A DNA stretch of 64,000 bases from Massilia sp. NR 4-1 (GCF_001191005.1 NZ_CP012201.1:2418001-2482000), one strand, 5' to 3'. Counted from the stretch's first letter, positions 35,190-45,333 are shown. Notes: generated from the sequence alone by a model not told the origin. Program-made: numbers and translations.

Positions 35190-36100
35190 AAGCCGACAAG
35201 GACGAGCTGGATCAGCAGGAACTGGAGCGCAAGCTGGCGGCTCTGCCGCAGCCCGCGCCGTCCGCCGCGCTGGACGCAGCCATCCTGGCCGCCGTGCAGG
35301 CCGATCTCGCTGCCGCGCCTGCGTCCGTACATCCTGCCACACCGGCCGCCAACGACGCACCGGCAACGCCGCCCGCCGCGCAGCCACCCGCGCGCAAACG
35401 CTGGACGCGCTGGCAACTGCCGCTGGGATTGGCCGCATCCTTCGTGCTGAGCTTGAGCGTGGTGCTGAAATTGCAGGAGCACGAAACGCAAATCGCCGCG
35501 CCGCAGCCGGCGGCCGAACCTGCGCCGGCTCCAGCCACCGCAGACACGGAAAACGCCATTCCTGCGGCACAGGATGCACCGGCGGACAAAGACTTGGAAA
35601 AACGAAGCGTCGCTCAACCTGTAAAGCCCAGCCGTTCCGCCGCTCCGGCTCCGGCTCCGGCTCCAGCTCCAGCTCCAGCTCCGGCTCCAGCTCCGGCTCC
35701 AGCCGCGCCGAATGATGCCGAACGCGCCGCGCCACCGGCGAACGCGAACGATGTTGTGGCGCGGGAGCTCCACCGCGCTCCGCAAGCCATGCCGGAATTG
35801 AAGCTTGCTCCGCCCGCCGCGTTGACACTGCCCGCCCATCCCGCGCCATCGTTCGGCGCACCGCCGCCGGCTTCAGGCGGCGCAATCAAAGAACGCCGGG
35901 TCCAGATCACAGGGTCGAGGATCATGTCCCCTCAACAGGACGCCGTATCGCCCGAGGCGTGGCTGGCGGCCATCGACGAAATGCTGAAAGCGGGTCTGCG
36001 GCGCGATGCGCAGGCGGAATGGCCGCGCTTCCGCCAAGCCTATCCAAACTATCCGGTACCGCAGGAGCTGCTGGAGCGCCTGCAAGTGCCGCAGGACTAA
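35186..36100 (+). CDS. Putative membrane anti-sigma factor with Ala-Pro repeat
   Basis: A 304-residue single-span membrane protein. Residues 1-75 would be cytoplasmic (LERKLAALPQPAPSAALDAAILAAVQ), a membrane helix lies at about 78-95 (LPLGLAASFVLSLSVVLKL), and the periplasmic part contains an (AP)n repeat at about 153-172 and the peptide RVQITGSRIMS near 236. There is no HxxxCxxC zinc motif, so it is not a classical ZAS anti-sigma factor; position and topology suggest the role. A conserved C-terminal segment (AWLAAIDEMLKAGLRRDAQAEWPRFRQAYPNY, cut in helices) may bind a partner. The stop is three bases from that of the convergent VIT gene. Confidence 0.7.
   Translation: MKADKDELDQQELERKLAALPQPAPSAALDAAILAAVQADLAAAPASVHPATPAANDAPATPPAAQPPARKRWTRWQLPLGLAASFVLSLSVVLKLQEHETQIAAPQPAAEPAPAPATADTENAIPAAQDAPADKDLEKRSVAQPVKPSRSAAPAPAPAPAPAPAPAPAPAPAAPNDAERAAPPANANDVVARELHRAPQAMPELKLAPPAALTLPAHPAPSFGAPPPASGGAIKERRVQITGSRIMSPQQDAVSPEAWLAAIDEMLKAGLRRDAQAEWPRFRQAYPNYPVPQELLERLQVPQD
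35642..35701 (+). repeat. Hexanucleotide tandem repeat (GCTCCG/GCTCCA, ten units)
   Basis: Ten consecutive 6-base units of GCTCCG or GCTCCA encode the (AP)n run of the anti-sigma-like protein. The unit is a multiple of three, so copy-number change would alter linker length without shifting the frame. Confidence 0.9.
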
Positions 36101-36103
36101 GGC

Positions 36104-39025
36104 TTACTTCTTCGGCTTCACTTCAAACTCGCCGACCAGCACCGTGCTGCCCTGTCCCGCCAGGCGCAGCGTCACCATCTGATCCCTGGCCGCCGCCGTG
36201 CCAAAGCCGGTACTGAACTTCAGCTGCAAGGTGGTGGCGCCGGCGACGATCTGCTGCTGGTGTCCATAGAAATTGGCCTCCACCCGGTAGACGCCGGGCT
36301 TCGCATGGCGCAGCGAGAATTCTTCCGGCCCATATCCGCCCGTCATATCGGGCGACATCGTCCCGCCCTGGTACGTCAGGCGGTGGCCATAGAAGGAGCG
36401 CTCGCCGTTCGGATCGGTCACCCACAAGTCCATATCGCTATTGTCCGCATCCCAGGTCAGCACCACGCGCAGATCCAGCGGCAGGTTTTTCAACAGGCGC
36501 GAATCGATCTGGCCTACGTCCACCTTGACACCCTTGGCCTGCGCTTTCGCCAGCGTCTCATTCATTTCGGCCAGCGCGATCAGTTCGATCTCGGGGAAGC
36601 GCCCATCCCAGGGCCGCAGCACGACCTCGTACAGCTGGTCCACGGCGCGCTGCCAGCGCCCGCAATCGGCCAGCGCCAGGCCCAGATCGCGGAAGGATTG
36701 CGGCTCCTCCTCACCCAGCAACTGCACCTGCTCGAATACCGGCACCGCCAGCTCGGGCGCGCCGGCCTGCATCAGGCGGTAGCCCAGCACGCGCAGCACC
36801 TGGCGGTTTTCCAGCTCCATCTCGGCCAGGTTCGACAGCACACGCAAAGCCAGCTCGCGCTGCCCCTTGTCGAACAGGATGCCGGCGGCATCGAGGAAGA
36901 AGGCGCTGCTGTTCAAATAAGAAGGACGTTCATCCAGATACACGGCATAAATCCTGTCCGGCGCTGCAGCCTTCATGCGCTGGATATAGGGCGCATCGGC
37001 CTGCCATTTCTTCAGCGCGATGGATACGCCGCCATTCTGCGCCGCCGCCAGCTCGACATCGCGGGATGAGATGCTTGAACCAGTCACCGTCACCATGCGG
37101 GTCTCGGCGCGGGCAAAGTTCGACGCCATTCCGCCGGGTGCAAGGTAAGACGGGGGCGGCGGCGCGGCCGGTGCCGGCGCGGGCAGCAGCATCGCTTGCG
37201 GCGATTCGCTGCGCCGATATACGCCATCCTGCAGAACCACGGGCGGCCTCGGTTTCACTGGCAAAGGCAGATCCTTGGGATAGCCTTTTTCCCACCATGC
37301 GACCTTGCGCTCGAAAGCGCGCACCACACTATCCAGCTGCTTCTGGCGCTTCTGCGCAAGCTGCTGGCCGCGCACCATTTTCAGCTTTTCATACGCGGCG
37401 CGCATGGACTCAGGCGGCAGCACCTCGTGACGCACGTAGTCTTCCAGCCTTTCCAGCACGAGCAGCGAAGTCTCGCGGGTGGGAATGCCGAATTCCGCGC
37501 CCAGGCGGCGGATGGCGCCGCGCCGCAGCTCATGCTCGCCATCCAGCTCCTGCAGCTTGCGGCTGGCCCACCACCACGCGGCCAGGCTGCCGGACGGCGT
37601 GGCGGCATCGATGTCGAAAGCGATGGCGCGCGGCTTGCCTTGCTCCAGCACCGTCAGCTCGACGCGGGCCGTGGCGGCCGCCAGCTTGCCCGCAACGCGC
37701 AACAGGCCATCGCGCGCGCCAGCCACATCGGCCAGCAGCTCGCCGGCGCCGGCAGCGTTCATGGCGCGCAGTTGCAGACCATCGCTCAGCAAGGCTTCCG
37801 CCGCCGCCTCGGGTCGCTGCGGATCGATGGCGATCAATTGGCCGCCACTGCGTTCCGCCAGCAAGGCCAGGCGCGCCGTGTCCGCGCCCAGCTGCGGCGC
37901 CAGCGCATACAGGCGCTGGTTTGCCGCCAGCGCCGGGAAACGCTGACTGCCGTAATTGCTCAAGCCATCGCTGAACAGCAGATATTCGCCCACATCGGCT
38001 TGCGGCTTCCAGTCGCCCAGCGCACTGGCGCCGTCATAGACGGTGGAGACCAGCGCCTTGCGCAGAGTCTCCCAGTCGCCATCGGCGATGCGGAAGACTT
38101 GCGGCGCTTCGGCGCGGTCGCGCAGGCGGACCAGACGCACTTCGGCGCGGCCCAGCGCCTTGAAATACCGGTCCAATGCCTGCAGCTGCGCTTCGTGCGG
38201 ATGGCTGGCGGCGGAACCGGAGCTGTCCCACAGCAGGCCCACCACCTTCGGCAGCGCACGCGCCACGCGCTGCGTGCCGACCGGCAGTTCAGCCATGAAG
38301 TAGCGCGCACCGCCAAACTCCTGCGCATACACGCGCTGCGCCAGGTCGGCGTCCAGCAGCAGCTTTAGCGCGCCATCCGAAGCTTTCAGGGGGCGCGCCT
38401 GCCGCGCGCGATAGCCGCCGGCGTGACGCTCAAAATTCAGCAGGCCGGACGCGCCGATCAGCGCCGGCGCTTCCCGCACCCCGTCCAAATCCAGTTCCAG
38501 CCGCGTATCCTGCGGCAAGGCGCCGTAGGACAGCGGCAGCAGCCAAGCCAGGCGGCCCTGCTCGCGCTTCAGCGTTTCGACATAGCGCAGCTCCACCGTG
38601 CGGCTGCCGCCGGCCGGAATCGGATACACGCGCAAGCGGAACTGATTGCCCGCGGTCTGCTCCAGCAGGCCCGGATCGATGCCGCGCCGCTCCTCGGCCT
38701 CCAGAATCTCGCGCCCGCGTTTTTTCTCCACCGGCACGGCAGGCCGCAGCGCGCCCTCGATATCGAGGGAGAAACCGGTCAGCTGCTGGCCCTCGGCCAG
38801 CGGAAATTCCAGCGTTCCCTCCAGCTGGCGCAGGTTCGGGTTGAAGAACACCATGCGCACCGTGGTTTCCGCCATGCTGCCGCTGACGGCGCCGCGTATC
38901 GCCAGGCTTTGCAGGCGCACCGGCTCACTCGCCTCCGGCACCCGCATCAGCGGCCAGCGCGCGATCTGCGCCTGGGCCTGGGCCGCGAGCAGGAGCAGCA
39001 AAAATGTAAATATTCGCATCAACAT
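36104..39025 (-). CDS. Exported VIT/von Willebrand A domain protein with C-terminal DUF2135
   Basis: A 973-residue protein with a signal peptide (about 1-20, AAQAQAQ). The N-terminal VIT domain spans about 35-150 (MVFFNPNLRQLEGTLEFPL; IPAGGSRTVELRYVE). The vWA-like domain spans about 250-420, with MIDAS DSSGS. A long helical region follows, then a C-terminal DUF2135-like domain (VVLTWDADNSDMDLWVTDPNGERSFYGH cut into two strands) at about 865-960. A VTGSSISSRD peptide lies near residue 650. The family is found at the cell envelope, but its function is not defined. It is convergent with the ECF sigma/anti-sigma pair, a genomic association that may be functional. Confidence 0.88.
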   Translation of the reverse strand: MLMRIFTFLLLLLAAQAQAQIARWPLMRVPEASEPVRLQSLAIRGAVSGSMAETTVRMVFFNPNLRQLEGTLEFPLAEGQQLTGFSLDIEGALRPAVPVEKKRGREILEAEERRGIDPGLLEQTAGNQFRLRVYPIPAGGSRTVELRYVETLKREQGRLAWLLPLSYGALPQDTRLELDLDGVREAPALIGASGLLNFERHAGGYRARQARPLKASDGALKLLLDADLAQRVYAQEFGGARYFMAELPVGTQRVARALPKVVGLLWDSSGSAASHPHEAQLQALDRYFKALGRAEVRLVRLRDRAEAPQVFRIADGDWETLRKALVSTVYDGASALGDWKPQADVGEYLLFSDGLSNYGSQRFPALAANQRLYALAPQLGADTARLALLAERSGGQLIAIDPQRPEAAAEALLSDGLQLRAMNAAGAGELLADVAGARDGLLRVAGKLAAATARVELTVLEQGKPRAIAFDIDAATPSGSLAAWWWASRKLQELDGEHELRRGAIRRLGAEFGIPTRETSLLVLERLEDYVRHEVLPPESMRAAYEKLKMVRGQQLAQKRQKQLDSVVRAFERKVAWWEKGYPKDLPLPVKPRPPVVLQDGVYRRSESPQAMLLPAPAPAAPPPPSYLAPGGMASNFARAETRMVTVTGSSISSRDVELAAAQNGGVSIALKKWQADAPYIQRMKAAAPDRIYAVYLDERPSYLNSSAFFLDAAGILFDKGQRELALRVLSNLAEMELENRQVLRVLGYRLMQAGAPELAVPVFEQVQLLGEEEPQSFRDLGLALADCGRWQRAVDQLYEVVLRPWDGRFPEIELIALAEMNETLAKAQAKGVKVDVGQIDSRLLKNLPLDLRVVLTWDADNSDMDLWVTDPNGERSFYGHRLTYQGGTMSPDMTGGYGPEEFSLRHAKPGVYRVEANFYGHQQQIVAGATTLQLKFSTGFGTAAARDQMVTLRLAGQGSTVLVGEFEVKPKK

Positions 39026-39486
39026 GATTTAACCCTTATGGTCTGTTATTCGACTCACGGTATTAAACGGAGCACAGGACAAAACGGGGTTAAATTCGCA
39101 AAATTATTATTTTGCAAGGCCGGGATGCATGCGGCAGGCTTGCAGCCGGATACCATTAGTTAATGTTAACTTTATGCTTCATTGCAGCGGTGCCAACAAA
39201 AACCCGTGCAAAAAGCTCGGAAATACGGTATAGTTACATCTTGTGCGCTGCAACACCCCGCAGCTGCAAAGAATTACACAACTAGCAGCTTCGCGAACCT
39301 CTGTCGGCATCCCATCTGGCTGCCGCTTAAAGCCCTCCGCCTTATGTGTCGAAACCTGACACAGTCCCGGCGCAAAGCTTTTGTGCCGAAATTTCTAAAG
39401 TATTAGAGTCGTTTCGTTATTGGTTAGCGTTGCTATTCTGCGTTCTGCTTTTCCGCACGAGCGCCTGATTTTTACGAAAGATAAGA
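39026..39486 (+). other. 461-base intergenic region with structured leader of rhlE
   Basis: No convincing ORF lies here. On the plus strand a possible -10 TATAGT (39229-39234) would give a leader of about 245 bases. The leader contains two stem-loops: TGTGTC/GACACA (39345-39350 with 39358-39363) and a 9-bp stem CGGCGCAAA/TTTGTGCCG (39368-39376 with 39380-39388, one G-U pair). Long structured leaders are common in cold-induced or autoregulated DEAD-box helicase genes. The minus-strand promoter of the VIT gene must also lie in this region. Confidence 0.45.
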
Positions 39487-40983
<1,497 letters not shown>

Positions 40984-41003
40984 TCCCGCGCTAGCCTGAC
41001 CCG

Positions 41004-41030
41004 AAGGCCGCCACCCAGGCGGCCTTTTTT
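41004..41030 (+). terminator. Rho-independent terminator of rhlE
   Basis: AAGGCCGCC (41004-41012) pairs with GGCGGCCTT (41018-41026) around ACCCA, followed by TTTTTT to 41030 and ATTT. Confidence 0.92.
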
Positions 41031-41067
41031 ATTTCCGATTAAAAGCACCCTTTCCTTATTTTTTGCT

Positions 41068-41091
41068 ATATACTTGCCTAATCAAGTATTT
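41068..41091 (+). promoter_or_regulatory. Operator-like inverted repeat upstream of marR
   Basis: TACTTG (41071-41076) and CAAGTA (41083-41088) form an inverted repeat with a six-base centre. The match extends outward by two of three bases per side. It overlaps a TATACT -10-like box (41069-41074) and lies 15-35 bases before marR, the usual place for MarR autorepression. Confidence 0.7.
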
Positions 41092-41105
41092 ATCAAGGAG
41101 AAATC

Positions 41106-41552
41106 ATGGATCAAGAAGAGATATCGGGAGTGGCGCTGGAGTTTTGCCTGCGGCTGGCGCGGGCGCAAGCGCTGGCGGTACGGCGGCTGGATACGGTCTT
41201 GGGCGGCCATCATGGCCTGAGCTTTGGTGACTTTGTATTGCTGCACCATTTGTCGAAAGCGCCGGGTGGGCGCTTGCGGCGCGTGGACTTGGCGGAGAAG
41301 CTGGGGCTGACCGCGTCCGGCGTCACGCGCACCTTGCTGCCGCTGGAAAAAACCGGCTATGTGGCGCGCCAGGCCGATGCGCGCGATGCGCGCGTGAGTT
41401 ATGCGGCCATCACGCCGGCCGGGCATGAGATCTTCGATAACGCACTCTTCACCTCGAAAGAGACTTGCAATGAGCTGCTGCGCCACGCGGCGCCGGATCA
41501 ATTGGAAGCCATGTCGGCGGCGCTCGGCTACGTGGCGGGGATGAGCGCATGA
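41106..41552 (+). CDS. MarR family transcriptional regulator
   Basis: A 148-residue winged-helix regulator. The recognition region LRRVDLAEKLGLTASGVTRTLLPLEKTGYV and the wing RQADARDARVSYAAIT are typical; helices at both ends form the dimer interface. AAGGAG five bases upstream gives a strong start. Its stop overlaps the ATG of an MFS transporter by four bases, so it probably represses its own operon and an efflux pump in response to a ligand, a common MarR arrangement. The ligand cannot be inferred. Confidence 0.92.
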   Translation: MDQEEISGVALEFCLRLARAQALAVRRLDTVLGGHHGLSFGDFVLLHHLSKAPGGRLRRVDLAEKLGLTASGVTRTLLPLEKTGYVARQADARDARVSYAAITPAGHEIFDNALFTSKETCNELLRHAAPDQLEAMSAALGYVAGMSA

Positions 41553-42799
41553 GCGCGGCGCTGAAGGGCAACGCCAACTTCCGCTGGCTGATGAGCGGGG
41601 CGACGGTCTCCATGCTGGGCGACCAGTTCACGCTGATCGCCCTGCCCTGGCTGGTGCTGCGCCTGACCGGCGATCCGCTCTCGCTCGGCCTAGTGATCGC
41701 GCTGATGAGCATTCCACGCGCGGTCTTTATCCTGTTGGGCGGCGCGCTGGTGGACCGCTATTCCCCCAAGCAAGTCCTGATGCTGACCAAGTACGCCAGC
41801 ACCATCCTGCTCGGCGCCCTGACCTTCGCCGTGCTGACCGACCAAGCCAGCCTGCCGCTGGTGTACACGCTGGCCTTCGGCATCGGCCTGGCCCAGGCCT
41901 TTGCGGTGCCGGCCGGCAGTTCCATGCTGCCGCGAACCATTGAACCCAATCTGCTGCAGGCGGCCAACGGCATCATGATGGGCTTGCGCCAGCTGACCTT
42001 ATTGGCCGGTCCTTTGCTGGCTGCGCTGATCCTGGTGCTGGAAGGCGGCAACGGCGCGGTGGCCAGCATGCGCGCACTCGGCATCGCTTTCGGCATCGAT
42101 TGCGTGAGCTATCTGGTGTCGGCGTGGACGCTGTCCCAGGTCAAGCCGTTGGACGTGGCCAAGCCGCCGCAGGAGCAGCACTTGCTGCGCTCCGTAGGCG
42201 AAGGCATCGCCATGGTCTGGCGCGATACGGATATGCGCAGCTGCTTCCTGTACTGGGGTCTGGTGTCCTTCTTCGTCGGTGGCGCGATGCAGGTGGCGAT
42301 GCCGCTGCTGGCGCAGAATACGCTGCACGATGCGGCCGCTTTGGGCCTCCTGCTAGGCACGCACGGCGTCGGCACGCTGATCGGCATGGCCGCTTCCGGC
42401 ATGCTGAAGAAGCTGCGCTGGCTCAGTTTCGGCGCCATGATCCTGAGCGTGGACGCCTTGGCCGGCCTGCTCCTGATGCCGGTGGGCGCCATCAGCGCCA
42501 GTTGGCAGGGCATGCTGCTGATGCTGCCACTGGGCCTGATCGGCGGCTTCGTGCAGATCGCCGTGTTCACCTGGATCCAGCAGCGCGTGCCGCCGCGGAT
42601 GATGGGGCGCACCATGAGCATCTTCATGTTCATCTTCATGGGACTGGCGCCGCTGTCGGCCGCGAGTACCGGCTGGGTGCTGCAATACCTCACGCTGACC
42701 GAGCTGTTTGCCGGCGGCGGCGCCCTGCTGGTGTGCTTCGCGCTGGGCGCCTGGCTGTTCACGCCCATGCGCCACATCCGCCACAGCGCCGCCGGGTAA
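41549..42799 (+). CDS. MFS transporter (putative efflux, MarR-linked)
   Basis: A 416-residue major facilitator permease with about 12 hydrophobic segments. MLGDQFTLIALPWLVLRLTGDPLSLGLV in helices 1-2 and the loop GGALVDRYSPKQVLML resemble MFS motif A of the MFS_3/enterobactin-exporter-like group. No substrate can be read from sequence. It is coupled to the upstream marR by ATGA overlap. The C-terminus ends at FTPMRHIRHSAAG. Confidence 0.88.
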   Translation: MSAALKGNANFRWLMSGATVSMLGDQFTLIALPWLVLRLTGDPLSLGLVIALMSIPRAVFILLGGALVDRYSPKQVLMLTKYASTILLGALTFAVLTDQASLPLVYTLAFGIGLAQAFAVPAGSSMLPRTIEPNLLQAANGIMMGLRQLTLLAGPLLAALILVLEGGNGAVASMRALGIAFGIDCVSYLVSAWTLSQVKPLDVAKPPQEQHLLRSVGEGIAMVWRDTDMRSCFLYWGLVSFFVGGAMQVAMPLLAQNTLHDAAALGLLLGTHGVGTLIGMAASGMLKKLRWLSFGAMILSVDALAGLLLMPVGAISASWQGMLLMLPLGLIGGFVQIAVFTWIQQRVPPRMMGRTMSIFMFIFMGLAPLSAASTGWVLQYLTLTELFAGGGALLVCFALGAWLFTPMRHIRHSAAG

Positions 42800-42831
42800 A
42801 ATGGAGGATTGTCAGCACGCCGGATCATGCA

Positions 42832-43794
42832 ATGGAAACCAAATGGCTGGAAGACTTCATCTCCCTGGTCGAAACCAATAACTTCAGCCGCTCGGCCCAG
42901 CTGCGTCACGTGACGCAGCCGGCCTTCTCGCGCCGCATCCAGTCGCTGGAAAACTGGCTGGGCACGGACCTGATCGACCGCACCTCCTACCCGACCCGGC
43001 TCACGCCGGCCGGGCTGGTGTTCTACGAACAGGCGCTGGAGATGCTGGGCCAGATCAACGGCGTGCGCGAACTGCTGCGCAATAAGCGGGTGGCGGCGCT
43101 CACCAGCATCGACCTGGCCGTGCCGCATACCCTGTCGCTGACCTTCGTGCCGAAGTGGATCACGGCGCTGGAAACCGATTTCGCGCCCATCAACAGCCGC
43201 TTGATGGCGCTCAACGTGCACGACGCCGTGCTGCAGCTGGTCGAAGGCGGCTGCGACCTGCTGCTGTGCTACCACCACCCGCGCCAGCCGGTGCAGCTCG
43301 ATCCGGGCCGCTACGATATGCTGGTGCTGGGCCGCGAAGCGCTGCGCGCCTACGCCCGCTGCGACAAGAACCGCCAGCCCGAATTCATGCTGCCGGGGCG
43401 AAAGCAAGCGCCCCTGCCCTTCCTCTCGTATACCAATAATGCCTATCTGGGCCGCATGGTCGACCTGATACGCAGCGACACCAAACAGGCGCTGCACCTG
43501 GAACAGCATTATGAAACCGATATGGCCGAAGGTCTCAAGATGATGGCCCTGGAAGGGCGCGGCATCGCCTTCCTGCCCGAATCGGCGGTGACGCGCGAGG
43601 TCAAGCAAAAGCTGCTGGCGCGCGCCGACAGCGGCGGCACGGAATGGGAAATCGAGATGGAAATCCGGCTTTACCGCGAGCGCCCCTCGGCCGCGCGGCC
43701 CGGCAAGACCATCGTCGGCAAGCTGTGGGAGTTCCTCGCCGAGCGCCAGAAACCGGCTGCCGCGCGCCGCCGCATCCCGGCCTCGGAGCGCTGA
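42832..43794 (+). CDS. LysR family regulator, HypT/YjiE-like
   Basis: A 320-residue LysR-type regulator. The helix-turn-helix is METKWLEDFISLVETNNFSRSAQLRHVTQPAFSRRIQSLE in short form, with the W-L-x-D-F start and QPAFSRRI typical of the HypT (YjiE) hypochlorite-responsive group of E. coli. The co-inducer domain follows (VPHTLSLTFVPKWI; YLGRMVDLI; LEGRGIAFLPESAV). Whether it senses oxidants is inferred from similarity recalled for that group; the regulatory cysteine and methionine residues were not verified. gdhA lies 255 bases downstream, with a LysR-type palindrome between them. Confidence 0.85.
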   Translation: METKWLEDFISLVETNNFSRSAQLRHVTQPAFSRRIQSLENWLGTDLIDRTSYPTRLTPAGLVFYEQALEMLGQINGVRELLRNKRVAALTSIDLAVPHTLSLTFVPKWITALETDFAPINSRLMALNVHDAVLQLVEGGCDLLLCYHHPRQPVQLDPGRYDMLVLGREALRAYARCDKNRQPEFMLPGRKQAPLPFLSYTNNAYLGRMVDLIRSDTKQALHLEQHYETDMAEGLKMMALEGRGIAFLPESAVTREVKQKLLARADSGGTEWEIEMEIRLYRERPSAARPGKTIVGKLWEFLAERQKPAAARRRIPASER

Positions 43795-43797
43795 AAC

Positions 43798-43825
43798 GGC
43801 GCCACTGGCGCGCGCCAGTGGCGCC
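43798..43825. repeat. Perfect 28-bp palindrome after the lysR gene
   Basis: Each half is GGCGCCACTGGCGC and its exact complement, beginning three bases after the lysR stop codon. No T-run follows (AAAGAATTAAC). It can form a 12-bp hairpin and may protect or end the transcript. Confidence 0.8.
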
Positions 43826-43913
43826 AAAGAATTAACAATTCGACCAAACTAAACGCCGGAATGGCCCAGCCATTCTAGGCGAAAGTTCGGTCTTTTTCCG
43901 GTCGCCGGGAGGT

Positions 43914-43979
43914 TATGCAAAATTTGCATAGCCGGATGCTGATACGGCATTGGCCGCCCTGTTGACTCAAGCCTATGAT
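43914..43979 (+). promoter_or_regulatory. LysR-type box and promoter upstream of gdhA
   Basis: TATGCAAAATTTGCATA (43914-43930) is a perfect 17-base palindrome that includes a T-N11-A LysR-type core. A promoter can be drawn at TTGGCC (43950-43955), 18 bases, TATGAT (43974-43979). The predicted start near 43986 puts the palindrome centre about 64 bases upstream, the usual LysR recognition position. Confidence 0.55.
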
Positions 43980-44049
43980 TCGCTCGCCTGCCGCCGCAGC
44001 CCATGCGCGGCGCCATAACGAACACATACCGCGAATCAGGAGTCACACA

Positions 44050-45333
44050 ATGACGAATCACGCACTGCCTTCCTACCTCAATCCCGAAGACCTCGGCCCA
44101 TGGGGTCAGTACCTGAAACAGATCGACCGCGTTACCCCCCACCTCGGCGGCCTGTCGCGCTGGGTGGAAACCCTGAAGCGCCCTAAGCGCATCCTGACCG
44201 TTGACGTGCCGATCGAGCGCGACGACGGCACCATCGCCCACTTCGAAGGCTACCGCGTGCAGCACAATATGTCGCGCGGCCCAGGCAAAGGCGGCGTGCG
44301 CTTCCACCAGGACGTAACCCTGTCCGAAGTGATGGCCCTGTCGGCATGGATGACCGTGAAAAACGCGGCCGTCAACGTGCCATACGGCGGCGCCAAAGGC
44401 GGTATCCGCGTTGATCCGAAAACCCTGTCGCGTGGTGAACTGCAGCGCCTGACCCGCCGCTACACCAGCGAAATCAGCATGATCATCGGCCCAACCAAGG
44501 ACATCCCGGCACCGGACGTCAACACCAACGAACAGGTGATGGCATGGATGATGGACTCCTACTCCATGATCGAAGGCAACCTGTCGACCGGCGTTGTCAC
44601 CGGTAAGCCAATCTCGCTGGGTGGCTCGCTGGGCCGCCGTGAAGCAACCGGCCGCGGCGTGTTCGTGGTGGGCGTGGAAGCCGCTGCGAAACGCGGTGTG
44701 GCGATCAAGGGCGCACGTGTCGCCGTTCAAGGTTTCGGCAACGTGGGCGGCATTGCTGCCAACATGTTCGCTGAAGCCGGCGCCAAAGTGATCGCCGTTC
44801 AGGATCACACCGGCACCGTGGTGCACCAAGGCGGCCTGGATGTGGCCCTGCTGCACAAGCACGTGGCCGAAGCTGGCGGCGTTGCCGGCTTCCCGGGCGC
44901 GGAAGCACAGCTGGACCGCGACGCCTTCTGGGGCATCGAGTCCGACATCCTGATCCCGGCCGCGCTGGAACAGCAGATCACCGCTGCCAACGCACCGAAG
45001 ATCCGCACCAAGATCATCCTCGAAGGCGCTAACGGCCCTACCACGCCGGAAGCGGACGACATCCTGAACGACAAGGATGTGCTGATCGTACCGGACGTGC
45101 TGGCCAATGCCGGCGGCGTGACCGTGTCCTACTTTGAGTGGGTGCAGGACTTCTCCAGCTTCTTCTGGACCGAAGAAGAGATCAACGCCCGTCTGACCCG
45201 CATCATGCAGGACGCATTCAAGTCGGTATGGGATGTGGCACAAGAGAAGAAGGTTTCGCTGCGTACCGCGACCTTCATCCTGGCGTGCACCCGCGTGCTG
45301 CAAGCGCGCGAAGTACGCGGCCTGTACCCTTAA
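44050..45333 (+). CDS. gdhA: Glu/Leu/Phe/Val-family glutamate dehydrogenase
   Basis: A 427-residue amino-acid dehydrogenase, most likely NAD-type glutamate dehydrogenase. The substrate domain contains GPGKGGVRFHQDVTLSEVMALS and the catalytic lysine region VPYGGAKGGI with GPTKDIPAPDVNT. The Rossmann domain has VAVQGFGNVG. AGGAG eight bases upstream supports ATG 44050 over a frame start 25 codons earlier. Codons are noticeably more varied (more GTT, CCA, GCA) than in neighbouring genes. A palindromic hairpin and a terminator-like hairpin follow. Confidence 0.93.
   Translation: MTNHALPSYLNPEDLGPWGQYLKQIDRVTPHLGGLSRWVETLKRPKRILTVDVPIERDDGTIAHFEGYRVQHNMSRGPGKGGVRFHQDVTLSEVMALSAWMTVKNAAVNVPYGGAKGGIRVDPKTLSRGELQRLTRRYTSEISMIIGPTKDIPAPDVNTNEQVMAWMMDSYSMIEGNLSTGVVTGKPISLGGSLGRREATGRGVFVVGVEAAAKRGVAIKGARVAVQGFGNVGGIAANMFAEAGAKVIAVQDHTGTVVHQGGLDVALLHKHVAEAGGVAGFPGAEAQLDRDAFWGIESDILIPAALEQQITAANAPKIRTKIILEGANGPTTPEADDILNDKDVLIVPDVLANAGGVTVSYFEWVQDFSSFFWTEEEINARLTRIMQDAFKSVWDVAQEKKVSLRTATFILACTRVLQAREVRGLYP

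Noticed and set aside
39182..39406. A 74-codon ORF in the gap before rhlE
   Set aside because: No ribosome-binding site, no recognisable similarity, and it overlaps leader stem-loops. It is more likely untranslated leader.
42100..42831. The 5' extension of the lysR open frame into the MFS gene
   Set aside because: This part overlaps the MFS gene out of frame; LysR similarity begins at the ATG at 42832.
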